Positions 11,903 through 30,084 of a DNA stretch of 64,000 nucleotides are shown here, in pieces. Location of the stretch: positions 7,601,501-7,665,500 of the forward strand of contig CM028920.1 in NCBI GenBank assembly GCA_016801845.1, read 5' to 3'. This DNA comes from Polydactylus sextarius (Eukaryota; Chordata; Actinopteri; Polynemidae). Below the pieces are notes generated by a model. The model was given only the letters and a program-made list of their open reading frames with translations, was not told the DNA's origin and searched no databases. Made by a program: the position numbers and the translations under genes. Position 1 is the first letter of the stretch; each line of letters starts with the position of its first letter.

Positions 11903-13621
11903 TCACCTCTTCTTGAAGCCGTACTTCTTCCGTTCATAAAACAGATCTGTTTTAGAGCTGCCCAGGTTTACGATCTTTGGACATCCGTCTCGCTGTGAAG
12001 ACAACAGAGGGAAGAGTAAGAAGATGGTTTAAAAAACAAACACATTTTCATCTTAAAGAAACTGGACATGCTCCGACTCAGTAAAAGCAACAGTACAGAT
12101 AGAAGTGGCTGACGTGGTTGTAGTATGACAGAGGAAAGTGAAAGGTGCTGAGGATACTGTGGTTTGTTTTTAGAGTGAGAGAAATGCGTGGCCAGGTCGA
12201 AGTTGAGCCACTTTAAAATTATCATTTTAAATAATGAGTTCATTGTTTCACTGTGAATAAACAAAAAGTAAAAACAAAAAAAAAATTGAATCAGTATCTG
12301 CATGTATAGACCAAATTCTTTTTTTAAAATCTGTATCAACCAAGAATTTCTCAGAAAGTGCATGCCTTATCAAAACTCACAATTATGGCCTAAAACAAAA
12401 ATAATTATTCATTTTCTATTTAAAGTATTTTGTTGACTCACATCTTTCTCCTGGATGGTGCACTCTTTACAGTAGTAGGCATCAGAAACTCCCGGCCCTC
12501 CACAGATCACACAGCGTCCCTGATAGGAGCCGTAGTTACACTCGTCACAGATACGCACCAGCGTGCACGGCCGCACGTAGGAATCACAGATGACACATTT
12601 TCCATCACCTGAGAGGAGCAGGTATATTACAGATGAGACACTTGACTATGACTGTGAACAGAATGATAATAAGGCTAATAATAATTTAATATAATACAAT
12701 AAAACACTGTATAGTAAACATTGAGCCAAACGTTGAGCCAAAAGTGGGAACGAGAAACATTAATGTTGATTTTATTCTACTCCAGATATTTAAGGATGGA
12801 TATTGAATATAATATGTGTGTATAATGGTCATATGTTTATAATAAGTGTGTACAATAATTTATAAAATATACCAAGTCAGTTCAGATTTCTTTGAGCTTC
12901 TTTCCCAGTAATAAAGCTGGTCAGTGTAATAACAATAATATATATATAAACATGATTCTGTACTTCCCTCCATTATTTTTCACACGGACCATTATTTTAA
13001 ATAGTGCTGGCGGATACTTTTAATATTAAAATTATAATTGAACCTAACCCTAGTGCCACTATTACAAATGAAAAAAAGCAGAACGAAACATGTAAACAAT
13101 TACTTAAAACGCCGAGCAAAATAATATCCGGTTACATAGAAATGTTGTTGTATGATAAGACAAATGAAAATACTTACATTTCTCGCAAAGTCTCCCGATA
13201 GCTGCGGAATAAAAACAAAGCGGTGTCAGTCGGTGTGGTCAGTCAGTGAATTAGCATTCCAGTCAACATTGTGCTCTAGTATAAATAATATTCATTTTCT
13301 CCTATTTACGCTAAATCACACAATTAAATACATCGAAACAATGTTCCGTGAAACTGTAACTTTACTTCCCTGCCGACTTAGACCTATAGTCACTTCTAGG
13401 CTAACACCTCAGCTAACAATGTTTCAATGAAATCCATGCTAGCACCGTTAGCATGGTAGCTAGCTATAGCTCTAGTGCAAAACAGCAACAAAGGACTCCT
13501 GGTTGCAGCGAATACAAATAAAAAGATCGTGTTTGATAAACGTGTAATATTAAATGTTTTAAAACTTACCGACGCCGGCTTGTTTTCTGCAAAAAATCAA
13601 ATCTGGATGATGTTTAGCCAT
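11903..13621 (-). CDS. phf5a: PHD finger-like protein 5A (SF3b14b subunit)
   Basis: Small zinc-binding subunit of the SF3b complex of U2 snRNP, acting in branch-site recognition in the nucleus. Minus-strand exons: 13570-13621, 13178-13201 (only 24 nt), 12442-12608, 11903-11992. They join in frame to 110 residues, the usual length. The protein starts [16 protein letters not shown] and has repeated Cys-x2-Cys knuckles (CEKC, CVIC, CDEC, CVIC, CKEC); it ends in KKYGFKKR. The family is nearly invariant in eukaryotes, so identity is very secure. It is divergent from aco2 and shares a short promoter region with it. Confidence 0.96.
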
Positions 13622-14160
13622 TTTCGAGCAACGCAAGGCAGGCGCTGCTCAGTAGGTTCAACTTTCAACTTTGACCCTTTAACTTTGTACGAGAAGTTGA
13701 CCTACCGCCACCTAGCGGCGTCAGACAGAACAACAAGGCTAAAGGAAAATTATTATCTATCAATCTTGCTTTTTTCTAACAATTTGTGTTTTACCAAAAT
13801 ATATTTATTGAAATTTTCATCCAATAGAGAAATGTTAGAAATAATTAACCAAAATTAACTTAAACTTAAATGTAAAATAAATCAAACCAATCAACTCCTC
13901 TTTATCCTTTCAGCTTTGTAGAAGTCTAACACCTGTTAAACATTTTTCTCCCTGTCCATTTAGTGCTTTAATATATATTCTGTCACGTAATTAAACTAAA
14001 TAAAATTAACATCGATGGATTCAAGTTGGAAACGTGTTTTGTAAAGAGTTTAAATAAGATTTATGAAGTTAAAATCATTTGTTCTTCCAGGACCTTCAGG
14101 GCCCCGCTTTACAAAAGTGTGACGTCACCAGCGACCAGCACATCTTTGTCAGTGAACAAA
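13622..14160. promoter_or_regulatory. Divergent phf5a/aco2 promoter region
   Basis: The 539 bp between the two start codons must hold both promoters. A perfect CRE palindrome TGACGTCA is at 14120-14127, 33 bp before the aco2 ATG. CCGCCACCTAGCGGCG at 13705-13720 is close to the CTCF core (GCCACCTAGTGG in one orientation). No TATA box is obvious. Protein binding is inferred from motifs only. Confidence 0.6.
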
Positions 14161-21077
<6,917 letters not shown>

Positions 21078-22195
21078 GGAAGAAGAGGAGGAAGAGGAGC
21101 AAGGGGAGAAAATGTGGAGGAGGATGATGATCTTCAGAGGGAAATCAGGGTGTGGTGAGGATTGTGGGGAAGAAGGGGGCGAAGAACCGTTGATGACTGC
21201 TCCATCATCTTCATCAGGCTGCAGTTTGGACTGAAATAATGTGTCGTGTTCTGATGCTGATGATGGAATAGAGAGCGTAGTGTACTTGAAGGTATCATAA
21301 GCTGTGCTATGTTTCAAATTCAAACAGTGGCAACTGGTCAGAAATCACTCTGTTGTCAAAACAAAACACACACACACACACACTTTGACACACTGAGCTT
21401 TGAACCAGTCAGTGATGTGAAACGCTGCATTTTTACAGCTGTTCAAACAGATCAGTGCAGCCTCTTCACACAGTAGCTGGAGGACGACAGTCAGTCACCT
21501 CATTGCTTTAACGTTGTGTTGCACACTTGCATGGCGACCATCATCATTCAACCTGCTCTTGCGTTATTCAACATCCGTCTATGGACACGTTAACGCTGCT
21601 TTGGGTTTGTATCTCTGGAATTGTTGGTTGTTTAGTGACATTGTAGTTGCACACATTCATCCATCCGATCATAAACTCCCAGCAGGCAGTTTGAGAGAAA
21701 GCGGGTGTGAATATAAAAACTACTTAAGCTAACAAGAGCCCAATACCGTGAAACCTTCTACGACAATGAGGCCGTTTCACAGTCCTTTTTGTATCCAGGT
21801 CCTGTATTTCAGTATGTTTTCTTCCATCATGGTACTTGTCGGTGTTACAAAAGGTTGCTGAGAAGAACTGCAGATATTTCCTAATACAATAAAAGGAAAC
21901 CTCCATTTGCTTTAACACTGTAAGAGTGCAGGAAGTTGACCTCTTCTTCCCCCGACACCGTCCTTACCCTCCTTCCCCGATCAATCCCAACCTCATTACA
22001 AGGTCAAACACATCCAGTTTTCCTCAATGTTTTATTTATTTATTCTGTTTTTCCCTCTGATGGTTCAGATCCTGCATGATTTTTCACAAAAACACCTTTC
22101 TTTTCTTTTCACCCTCATGTCTCTTGTGTTACCTTTACCCCCAATACACATGAAGCTGTATTAAAGATAAATAAAGGAACCACATAGTTAGTTTG
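21078..22195 (+). other. aco2: aco2 3' UTR
   Basis: About 1.1 kb after the stop codon with no credible reading frame. It begins with a purine-rich GAGGA tract and has a short (AC)n at 21366-21382. It probably ends at the paired signals ATTAAA 22160-22165 and AATAAA 22170-22175. Confidence 0.55.
22170..22175 (+). terminator. aco2: aco2 polyadenylation signal
   Basis: AATAAA preceded ten bases earlier by ATTAAA at 22160-22165. This is the best signal pair downstream of the aco2 stop; another AATAAA lies at about 22580. Confidence 0.55.
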
Positions 22196-22199
22196 ATGG

Positions 22200-24289
22200 G
22201 GAAAAAAATAATCTTAAAACTGATATTTACTGTTAATTACCTCTTGACTTAAGTAACACATGGACTCATAAGAAATCCAGATTACCACATCAGCTGGTTT
22301 TCTAGTCGTCTATGGATCGAATCAACTGGAATTCACTCTTGAAACGTCAACTTGGAAGATTATTAGCATTACATCCAATCAAGAAACAATGTATATCTTA
22401 TGTGTATCTTCAATTCCTCATTCCCTGCAAACGAAATGCATCAACCTAGAGAATCAAATGAAGGTTTAAACCACTCCATTCTGTATGTAAAGTGTCTGGT
22501 TCCATGTACATTTTCTTGTTTGTGTTATTTTTCTCCCAGATTATCTTTTCTGTATTACAGAAATACCAATGGGGTGTAAAATAAAAATTCACAGATCTCA
22601 TTTACGACGGCTCCATCATCTTTATTAAACGTCAGGTGGAGCTGATGTGATCATCCTCTGAAACGGGCTCCTCTGGGGTTTTAAAAGAAAAACACATGAA
22701 TATGAATCCTTGTGTCCTGTTTTTGAGTGACAGGTTCTTGACAGTTCAGTTGCGACTGCACAACAGAGTTCACATCTGGAGAGGAAGAAAAAAAAAAAAG
22801 ACCTGATGAATGAATAAGATCAGATTCACGTCGGCACAGGAAGGAATCAGTAGATGACTTTCTGGTTTCTGATGCGTCATACTCAGAGTGAAGCGTTCCT
22901 GATCTCTTTCAGTCGCTGTTTCATTTGTTACAATAAGGCCTTGAATTATTTTGATTAAATAAGTCAGATTTAATAATTCACTCGCTAGAGAGAGAGAGAG
23001 ATCTGCCGAGGGTCTGAAATAGAGAAATAGAGACCAGACCGAAGGACATTTAAGATGCATATTTCTGCCGTGTGCGACGGCCTCACGGTCACTTGACATT
23101 TTAACTGTGTCATTGCTCCAACGACACTCGTCTCTGCTTATTCAGTTTGTGCAGAAAAGAAGTGCAAAGTCACAGAAACAATAAGCAGCTTTAAAGGTCT
23201 GGAAATGATTTTAAATGAGGGGAATTTCTGCAGTTTCACCCTTGATAGAAAAACAAATAGTAACATGTTGGTTTCATAAACAATACTACAATTATACAAG
23301 ACTATAGCAGATGTACACATCAGATAATCAGATAATTAATAGTCCTAACATCTTCAAAAATAACAATAATACACAAAGACATTTAGCCTACATGTCATTC
23401 AGCCCAGTTACATCCAGATCCTCAGCAGAGGTTAGAGAGAGATGTTTAAAATTCTCCTTATATGTGTTAAAATATTTATTGATAAATGTTAAGTGGTAGT
23501 TTTTTCACCATTTAAGTATTTTTTGATCCAATATTCAACATACCACAACAGAACAGTTATATATAACACCAGCAAGGTAACATGACAATAACATGCATGT
23601 CACAAACTAAAATAAAATGGTCAAATAAAGAGAGATTTTAGACAGGTTTTATAGAATCTTTTTGTTCAAGAAAAAAAGACAAATATAATGAAACCACTGA
23701 TTTAATAGGTGACAATATCATACATACATAGTCCTAAAAAAGGTTTTACAGTGCTTTATCATTATTATTATTATTATTATTATTGTTGTTGTTGTTGTTT
23801 TCAAAGATGGCTAATACATTCTTTTCCATTCCAGTGATGTATATACATATATCAAACATGTCAGTAAATTTAGATGAATACAAGTTACAACACACTTTTT
23901 TAAGTAAAAAAGAATATCGTCTGTTTCAAGGTTCTTGTACTATGATTTCTTATAATAAAAAAAGAAAGAAAGAAAGAAAGAAAGAAAACAAATCCCCAAT
24001 TAAATTTTGTTCTAAAATGACATCGTTATCATTATAATTATAACTGTTTCAAGGCTTTAAACATTGAATTGATTTCAGCTTGAAGCTGGAAATTCATGCT
24101 TTTACTTACAAATTAACCTCCATGGAAATAAAAACACTGTTATTGAACTAGTTTGACAAGAAAATCCTGTTTGATCCTCTTTTTGTTGAAGGGATGAAAT
24201 TTCACAAGAGGTCAGACTCCTGCAAAACATCTTTTAAACCCTTTCACAATAAAGGTAGTTTTTATTATACTATTAACTACTTTGTGTGC

Positions 24290-24358
<69 letters not shown>

Positions 24359-24540
24359 TATACTCTACATACATGCAGCTCACAGCCTCCAGCACCTGAA
24401 AGTAAATGAAAAGCTTCAGTTCATTCTTCTTGTAATTAATTCAACCTCACCAGGCCGATTAAGAAGCGTTTCCATCCCTGACCACAACAAAGACCTGACT
24501 GTAGTGAGCTGATTTTTTTTTTCTTTTTTTTTTTTTGTAT
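22200..24540. other. aco2-csdc2 intergenic DNA
   Basis: No supported coding exon. Contents include a (TTA)n/(GTT)n triplet tract at 23763-23800, (GAAA)n at about 23957-23988 and a long (TA)n at 24291-24363. In mammals POLR3H lies between ACO2 and CSDC2; I recognise no exon of it. A short minus-strand frame before a TTTATT at 22621 is treated under findings. Confidence 0.5.
24291..24363. repeat. Long (TA)n microsatellite
   Basis: About 35 TA units with one TACA interruption at 24351-24354. It lies upstream of the putative csdc2 first exon. Confidence 0.95.
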
Positions 24541-24781
24541 TTACCACAGTAACCCCCTCCTCCCTCCCTCTCTCCTCCTGTTCACTCCGCCTGTATCCGC
24601 CGCATCCACATCGAGCCGTTCACTCCATCCGCCACATGTCCCCGTAGCTTCCACCGGATTTAATCACATAATTGCCTTAAAACTACGATCTCACAGCCAC
24701 CGGAGCGGCCGAGGTGGAGGAGGAGGGGGTGGTCTGTCCTCATACATCTGCTCTGACTGACAGCTGATCGCTGCTTTGACG
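24541..24781 (+). other. csdc2: Putative csdc2 promoter and non-coding first exon
   Basis: A GC-richer block (CCTCC repeats, CCGCC, GGAGCGGCCGAGG) ends at a consensus donor G|GTGAGT at 24781/24782. No ATG-initiated frame is convincing. Downstream, a pyrimidine-rich acceptor ends at 29326, 59 nt before the csdc2 ATG, so this block fits a 5' UTR exon with a 4.5-kb intron. The link is inferred from splice signals alone. Confidence 0.5.
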
Positions 24782-25206
24782 GTGAGTGATCATTTGTATC
24801 GATCGTGATAATGAATGAAATCATTGTAGCTATTTTTCTTTTAAAAAAAAAAAAACATTGAATCGATTCTTTTATTCTCTCTGTTTCCGCTCGAAACACA
24901 CCGATATTTGTTATTTATTTATAAAAACCTAAAGTATTTGGACTCAAACTAACCAACAGATCCTCGTCTGTTTGTCTCTTTAAGCTCAGACGTGTTTTGT
25001 TGTCACATTTCTGAGCAGATCATCCTCCTGTGTCTCTGCTCTGAGCTGCCACACTGTGAGAATGTTCTGGAAACAAACCGCCTGAGGGGCTTTTATTTTG
25101 AAGTGAATTATTTAGGCAGTGCCAGCCTCACATTCATTAACACATTATACCATAAAGCAGACTGTTTGTCTCATTGAAAGGCTAATTTAAAGTTTAAGCA
25201 CAGACT

Positions 25207-25208
<2 letters not shown>

Positions 25209-25256
<48 letters not shown>
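25209..25256. repeat. (GT)n microsatellite
   Basis: Perfect GT run of 24 units within the putative csdc2 intron. Confidence 0.95.
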
Positions 25257-25258
<2 letters not shown>

Positions 25259-26019
25259 GAATTGACGTGTCGTCCATGCTGATTCAGAGCAGCACAGACA
25301 GCCACAGTGCCCCAGCTTCACAGGGAGGTGTTTTTGGCCTTTTGTCTGTCTTTTCTCTCGCCCTCTTCCTTCCTCCTCCAGCAGTCCGGTCTCAGTTTTT
25401 TAATCTCGGCTCGACACCCTCCTGATTAAATGTTTCATCAGCTCATGTGACACAGAAGCTGCAGACTCATTAAATAAGTCCATTTTCTACTCTGTCTCTC
25501 TGGGTCTAATCAGAGCAGCGACTCCATCGGTCAAATTGTTGAATTATTTAGGCTACACGTATTTATGCCTTGTTATCTATCAGTCATCATATCACTTGCT
25601 CTTCCCTCTGCTGCCATAATGACAGATGTGTCTGTGCAGCCAGACCCAACATGATACCAGGAGGATAAAAGCCATTTGCAGCATCTATTCCCTAATAAGA
25701 GATTAGAGTTGCCTCTGTGATGATACTGCAACCTTTGAACCCTTGTACTGTTTGATCATGTTTTCAGGCCTCACGGGAGTCAAACTACACTCCACTATTA
25801 CTCTCATGTTATGTTAAAGTACAGCTCTAATTCCCCCAAACCTCTATTTTAAAGGTGCTACATTTAAGTTTTAAGCTAATGTTATCATTAGTAACTGTTT
25901 ACCTATCGATGACCATCAGCTCCACCTGCTCCTGACAAGAAACCAAGTGGCTGAGAAAACTTAACAAATCAGCACTTTTAATCTTTTGTGAGAGAAGAAA
26001 AAACACCTGAGACTCACAA

Positions 26020-26125
26020 GGTCGATCAGGTCGTAAGATAATCTGAAGGTCGGCGGTTCGATTCCCAGCTTCTCAGGCTCACATATAGAAATGACCCTGT
26101 GGAAAATACCAAACCCAAAATGTGT
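26020..26125 (+). mobile_element. Degraded tRNA-derived SINE fragment
   Basis: GGTTCGATTCC at about 26056-26066 is a perfect RNA polymerase III B-box. It follows GAAGGTCGGC and precedes CCCAGCTTCTCAGGC, the order seen in a widespread teleost tRNA-derived SINE (from memory). The A-box side is decayed and no target-site duplication was found. Confidence 0.6.
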
Positions 26126-26340
26126 GAGATTCACTTGTCAACCTATGAAATGTGAATAAATACAGAATAACCATATTATTCACAAAGTGTTGCTATGTAT
26201 TCCAAAGTTTATGTTTTTCTCATGGAATAAATAAACTGCCATTACATAAAATCCTCTGACCTGTCTATTAATAAGGTTGGTTAATGGTCATTTTACTTTA
26301 GTTTTAATCGGTATATATTGTTATTTTTGTTTGCAGATGT

Positions 26341-26395
26341 ATTCAATTCAATTCAATTTTATTTATACAGCACCAAATCACAAAAACATCAAAAA
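26341..26395. repeat. Teleost interspersed repeat fragment
   Basis: Tandem ATTCA units run into TTTTATTTATACAGCACC and AAATCACAA. I recall this string as a common dispersed teleost repeat end (TTTATTTATATAGCGCCAAATCACAAC type). The family name is not certain. Confidence 0.5.
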
Positions 26396-26521
26396 CCAGC
26401 AGTCATACGTGCTGCCTGCCTTAAATAAAGATACCAGTCATCATTTGATTCCAGCATTTATTTATTTTTTAAAGATATATTTTTGTCCATTTACCCTTAT
26501 TGACAAGTTAGTGACACAGAA

Positions 26522-26614
26522 CTGATTGGCCCAGCCGGGATTTGAACTGGCAATCGCTGCTCAGGCTTATGTGCCAAAGTGGTGCACCCTAACCACTCAG
26601 CTGTCTCGGCACTC
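26522..26614 (-). mobile_element. tRNA-like SINE head, minus strand
   Basis: Read on the minus strand, GCCGAGACAGCTGAGTGG begins a tRNA-like unit with an A-box-like GAGTGGTTAGG and, about 45 nt later, a B-box-like AGTTCAAATCC, ending near GGCTGGGCC. The spacing fits a tRNA-derived promoter. It is too diverged to be a functional tRNA and is best read as a SINE 5' part. Confidence 0.55.
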
Positions 26615-28568
26615 CAGATTCAGGTATTAGATTAAATTTTAGGTTTAGATAATGACCTTGAATGATGTCAGATTTTGACCTCATAATTACAACACTGACA
26701 CTGGCCTCTTCAAACATCGTAAACATTGTTTTTCCCGTTGCCCTTATGATATGAAGTGTATTTACAATCCCAGTGTTGGTTTGTTAAAGCCACCACCCTG
26801 AGATCCTGTGGTCCAGTTCAGAGCACAATCACACACTTACATGCTACTATATTTAGCCTGACAGAGAGGGCGAGGCAGAGAGTGTGATGTTGAAAGGTTC
26901 ATGGACTCATCTCATCAGTCTGTGTCAAACACTCGGCCCGTAGGCGTCAATACTGACACATCCACCACCTCTGTGCTGCAATTAAACCAGGTTTGAGTGT
27001 AGGAGTTTAACCTCTGTCGAACAATGCCCCAGCAGCCATTTATCCTCATAGTGAGTGTCAGAACGATGAGCTAGTTAATGATACACACGTCTACACGAGT
27101 CCTAGATACGATATGATAATTGGGTTTGTGTTGAGGCGAGCACATCGAGCTCATTTGTCCTAAAACGACTGCCTGAAACGGTTCAGAGAGCAGCTGGTTG
27201 TTTGAATACAAACTGCGAAGAGCAATCCTGTAATGGATGCTGGTCTTATGCAAATAGAGATTTTAATATAATAAAGGGCGATGAGCCGAGTCAAGGCCCC
27301 CGGGGGTTGGGATTTTTTTTATTTACATCAACTCGGGACCTTTTTAAAAATCAGTGAAATCAGACTCCGGTAGGAGAAAAATCAAATTGCTCTGTTATTG
27401 TCATATTTGTCACAGTAGCAACCAGCTGTTGTAGACTTTTTTTTTTTATTATTGTTGTTGTTGTTGTTGTTGTTGTTGTCAACTCTGAAACACTGTTGGA
27501 CATTTTCAGATTTTAACAGCTCCTGCTCCAGTGGAGTCTGATTAAAAGCTTTTCTATTATACAGCAGTAAAAGTCAAAAGGGTTTTGTTTTTCCTCACAA
27601 TCAAACATAATGGACCTCTTGCTAAACTCTCCATTTTGTAACATTCAACAGTAGTAAGAGACTAATTCACTATACAAGAGACACAACAAACAAATATGTA
27701 GTTAGACGGGAAATCTGCTGAATGTTAGAAGAGAAATCTTCCCAGAAATGCACAACAGGCAGAACATGAGTCATATTGTGATTAAGTTTGAATTAAAGTT
27801 GTAATATATTGGTTGTTTATCTTTATTCAGTCATAATTTATTAATCAGCACAATCATAAATATGCTGTTAAAGTTTATTAGCAGATGATTCAGCACAAAT
27901 GTTCTACTTTGCCTTTACAGCAATTTTATATTTTTAGATAAACCCACAGGATTGTTAATGGTTTATTTAACTTAAGAAATATGTGATTTTTTTCCACTAG
28001 CCATAAACAAACACTTAATCTTTGTTTAACTACAGTTTTCAACATTACCAAATTTGGAGATTCATGCTTCCACTGGACAAAACCAGTTTTGGAAAACAAA
28101 ACAGGTTGATAGTGTGGATTTCTGAAACGTCCAGTGACTGAATATGTCATGATGAAAACTTGTGTTATAGTAAAGTGCTGTTGTCCTTAAGTGACTGCAG
28201 ACATTTGGAAACATTGAGTATTAATAATTCAGGACAAGTTCTAGTAAATCACTGCAGCATTTATACACCAACACCAGTGAACACACACTCACACAGTTGA
28301 ATTTTTTTAGGTTGATGGTGAAGATGAAGACTGTATCCTGTTCATTTCTGGTTTGATGATGGATCAACTCAAACAGCATGAGTGATGGTCTGAAGTAATT
28401 TGAACCCAGGGTCTATTTCACCACACATACGAGTCTAACACCCCCTCAAGAAATATTTTATGTTGGTTGAGGTAATATTGAGTTTGATACCAGCCAAACA
28501 TATCTAAATCACCATTTTTTAACCACTAAAAAAGCTCAAAATAGCTCCTCACTTCAGCAGTACCATGA

Positions 28569-28592
28569 ATACTTACTTACTTACTTACTTAC
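28569..28592. repeat. (ACTT)n tetranucleotide repeat
   Basis: About five to six ACTT units directly abutting the left arm of the fold-back element. Confidence 0.85.
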
Positions 28593-28856
28593 CCAGTGTC
28601 TAGTTTTCATAACAACTGGAGATGAAGGGGGTTCCAGATCAGCAGATTCATCATTTTCCCGAACATCCGGCCGATGTATCCGTGAAGAGAGAGGAAAATG
28701 ATGAGTCACGAAGGAACAACATGTAGTTTTTCAGATCAGCAGATTCATCATTTTCCCCACTCTTCACTCGCAGATCGACTGGTTGTTCAGGAAAATTATG
28801 AATCTGCTGATCTGGAACACCCTTCATCCTCAGTTGTTGTGAAAACTAGATGTTGG
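28593..28856. mobile_element. Fold-back / MITE-like element with 67-nt inverted arms
   Basis: Left arm 28593-28659 and right arm 28790-28856 are inverted copies of equal length with no gaps; I count about 59 of 67 positions identical. The 130-nt centre holds a third copy of the inner arm (CAGATCAGCAGATTCATCAT at 28732-28751) in direct orientation and a nearby inverted partner (GGAAAATGATGA at 28693-28704). The element could form nested hairpins. It has no coding capacity. A non-autonomous DNA transposon or a locally duplicated palindrome are the main readings. Confidence 0.6.
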
Positions 28857-29184
28857 TTAAGTCTTGTGAAACAATCTTTTTAATAAACTCGTTACACATA
28901 CACAGTTATTGGTAATTACACTTAAACTTAAACAAGTTTCCATACAATTAGTAAAGTGAACTAGTTTTGTTTTACAGTGTACTAACTCAAATATTGACAA
29001 ATCATCAAAACTGATCTAACCATTAATGAAGTGCATTGGGATCTTTTTATTAAATATTATATGATGGAAAATCTTCTCAGTAGCCAGAGCTGTTTGTGTG
29101 AGTACAACCAAAAGCCACTGTCCTGTTTTTCTTTGTTTCAGGGTGTCATTGCTCCACTTTTTTACAGCCTCTCCACCTTCATCT

Positions 29185-29194
29185 CACACACACA

Positions 29195-29271
<77 letters not shown>
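29185..29271. repeat. (CA)n microsatellite
   Basis: About 43 CA units with one AA interruption near 29196, ending about 55 nt before the putative csdc2 acceptor. Confidence 0.95.
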
Positions 29272-29274
<3 letters not shown>

Positions 29275-29385
29275 CATGCAGGAGGTGTAACACTCATTCT
29301 TCTCTTCTCCTCTTGTGTTGCATTAGTGGGAACCTAGAACAGGAAACAACAAAATCAAAAATCACTCTACTTGTGACAAGTCAAG
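29203..29385 (+). other. csdc2: csdc2 acceptor and 5' UTR of first coding exon
   Basis: A pyrimidine-rich tract with GCATTAG ends at 29326, giving 59 nt of 5' UTR before the ATG at 29386. This is the most likely 3' splice site for the upstream non-coding exon. The CA repeat lies immediately before it. Confidence 0.45.
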
Positions 29386-30084
29386 ATGTCAGAGCCTGAA
29401 CCGTCCTCGCCGGCGGATCCCTCACTGCCGCTCACCTCCCCACGCACCCCCCTCCAGCTCTCCTTCCCTTCCTGAGAGAGGGCAGCCGGGTTTGGGAGAG
29501 GGAGAGGAAACCGCCGCAGCCTGGAGAGCTGCCCAGTCCACTGCCCACCAAACGAACCCGCACATACTCAGCGTGAGTACGAACATTCAGGCCGCTGCTC
29601 TTTTTAAATTCTAAAATAATATCTGTATTGATTTATGATGCACTGTCCCGTTTCTCTTCATCTCTCTCGCTTCCTCTCTGTCGTTGGTGTCTTTCTCTGC
29701 AGGACAGTGCGAGCCAAATCAGGTCCAGTCTTTAAAGGGGTGTGTAAAAACTTCTCCAGGTCTCAGGGTCATGGATTCATACGTCCTTCTCATGGAGGAG
29801 AGGACATCTTCGTCCACATTTCTGAGTGAGTCACCTCTTTTTTTTTTTTTTACTTTTTTAAAGAAGTTTCAAAGACACGGAACAACTACAAAAAAAGTTT
29901 CTCCTCCTTCTTCTTCGGCAGCATCGAGGGAGAGTACGTGCCTATGGAAGGGGACGAGGTCACATACAAAGTGTGCCCCATCCCCCCCAAGAACCAGAAG
30001 ATCCAGGCCGTCGAGGTGGTGATCACCCACCTGAACCCAGGCACCAAACACGAGACCTGGTCAGGTCAGATCATCAGCTCCTAA
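29386..30084 (+). CDS. csdc2: Cold shock domain-containing protein C2 (PIPPin), with apparent 1-nt deletion
   Basis: RNA-binding protein of the cold-shock-domain family, known in mammals from brain, binding histone mRNA 3' ends. Coding exons: 29386-29572, 29703-29825, 29922-30084. With one base restored near 29468-29472 the product is 157 residues (human 153). Residues SRSQGHGFI (RNP1-like) and DIFVHIS (RNP2-like) lie in the cold-shock domain; [15 protein letters not shown] and the C-terminal HETWSGQ also match the family. As written, TTC CCT TCC TGA stops the frame after 29 codons, while [11 protein letters not shown] continues in another frame with no start of its own. The start at 29386 is kept because the [13 protein letters not shown] segment resembles the family N-terminus. 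CARHSP1 is the nearest alternative. Confidence 0.92.

Larger units (their letters stand above)
24782..29326 (+). other. csdc2: Putative csdc2 intron 1
   Basis: About 4.5 kb without a recognised exon. It contains a (GT)n run, SINE fragments at about 26020-26620, a (GTT)n tract at about 27450-27480, a fold-back element at 28593-28856 and a long (CA)n near its 3' end. Confidence 0.45.

Noticed and set aside
13004..13858. Three overlapping plus-strand frames of 65-127 codons
   Set aside because: They overlap phf5a exons on the opposite strand and AT-rich intron, with no family match.
24194..24512. Frames with long Tyr-Ile runs
   Set aside because: They translate the TA microsatellite.
26020..26614. 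Functional tRNA genes
   Set aside because: B-boxes are present but no cloverleaf with proper acceptor stem or anticodon arm could be drawn; SINE relics fit better.
29031..29399. 122-codon frame rich in His-Thr
   Set aside because: It is a translation of the CA microsatellite.
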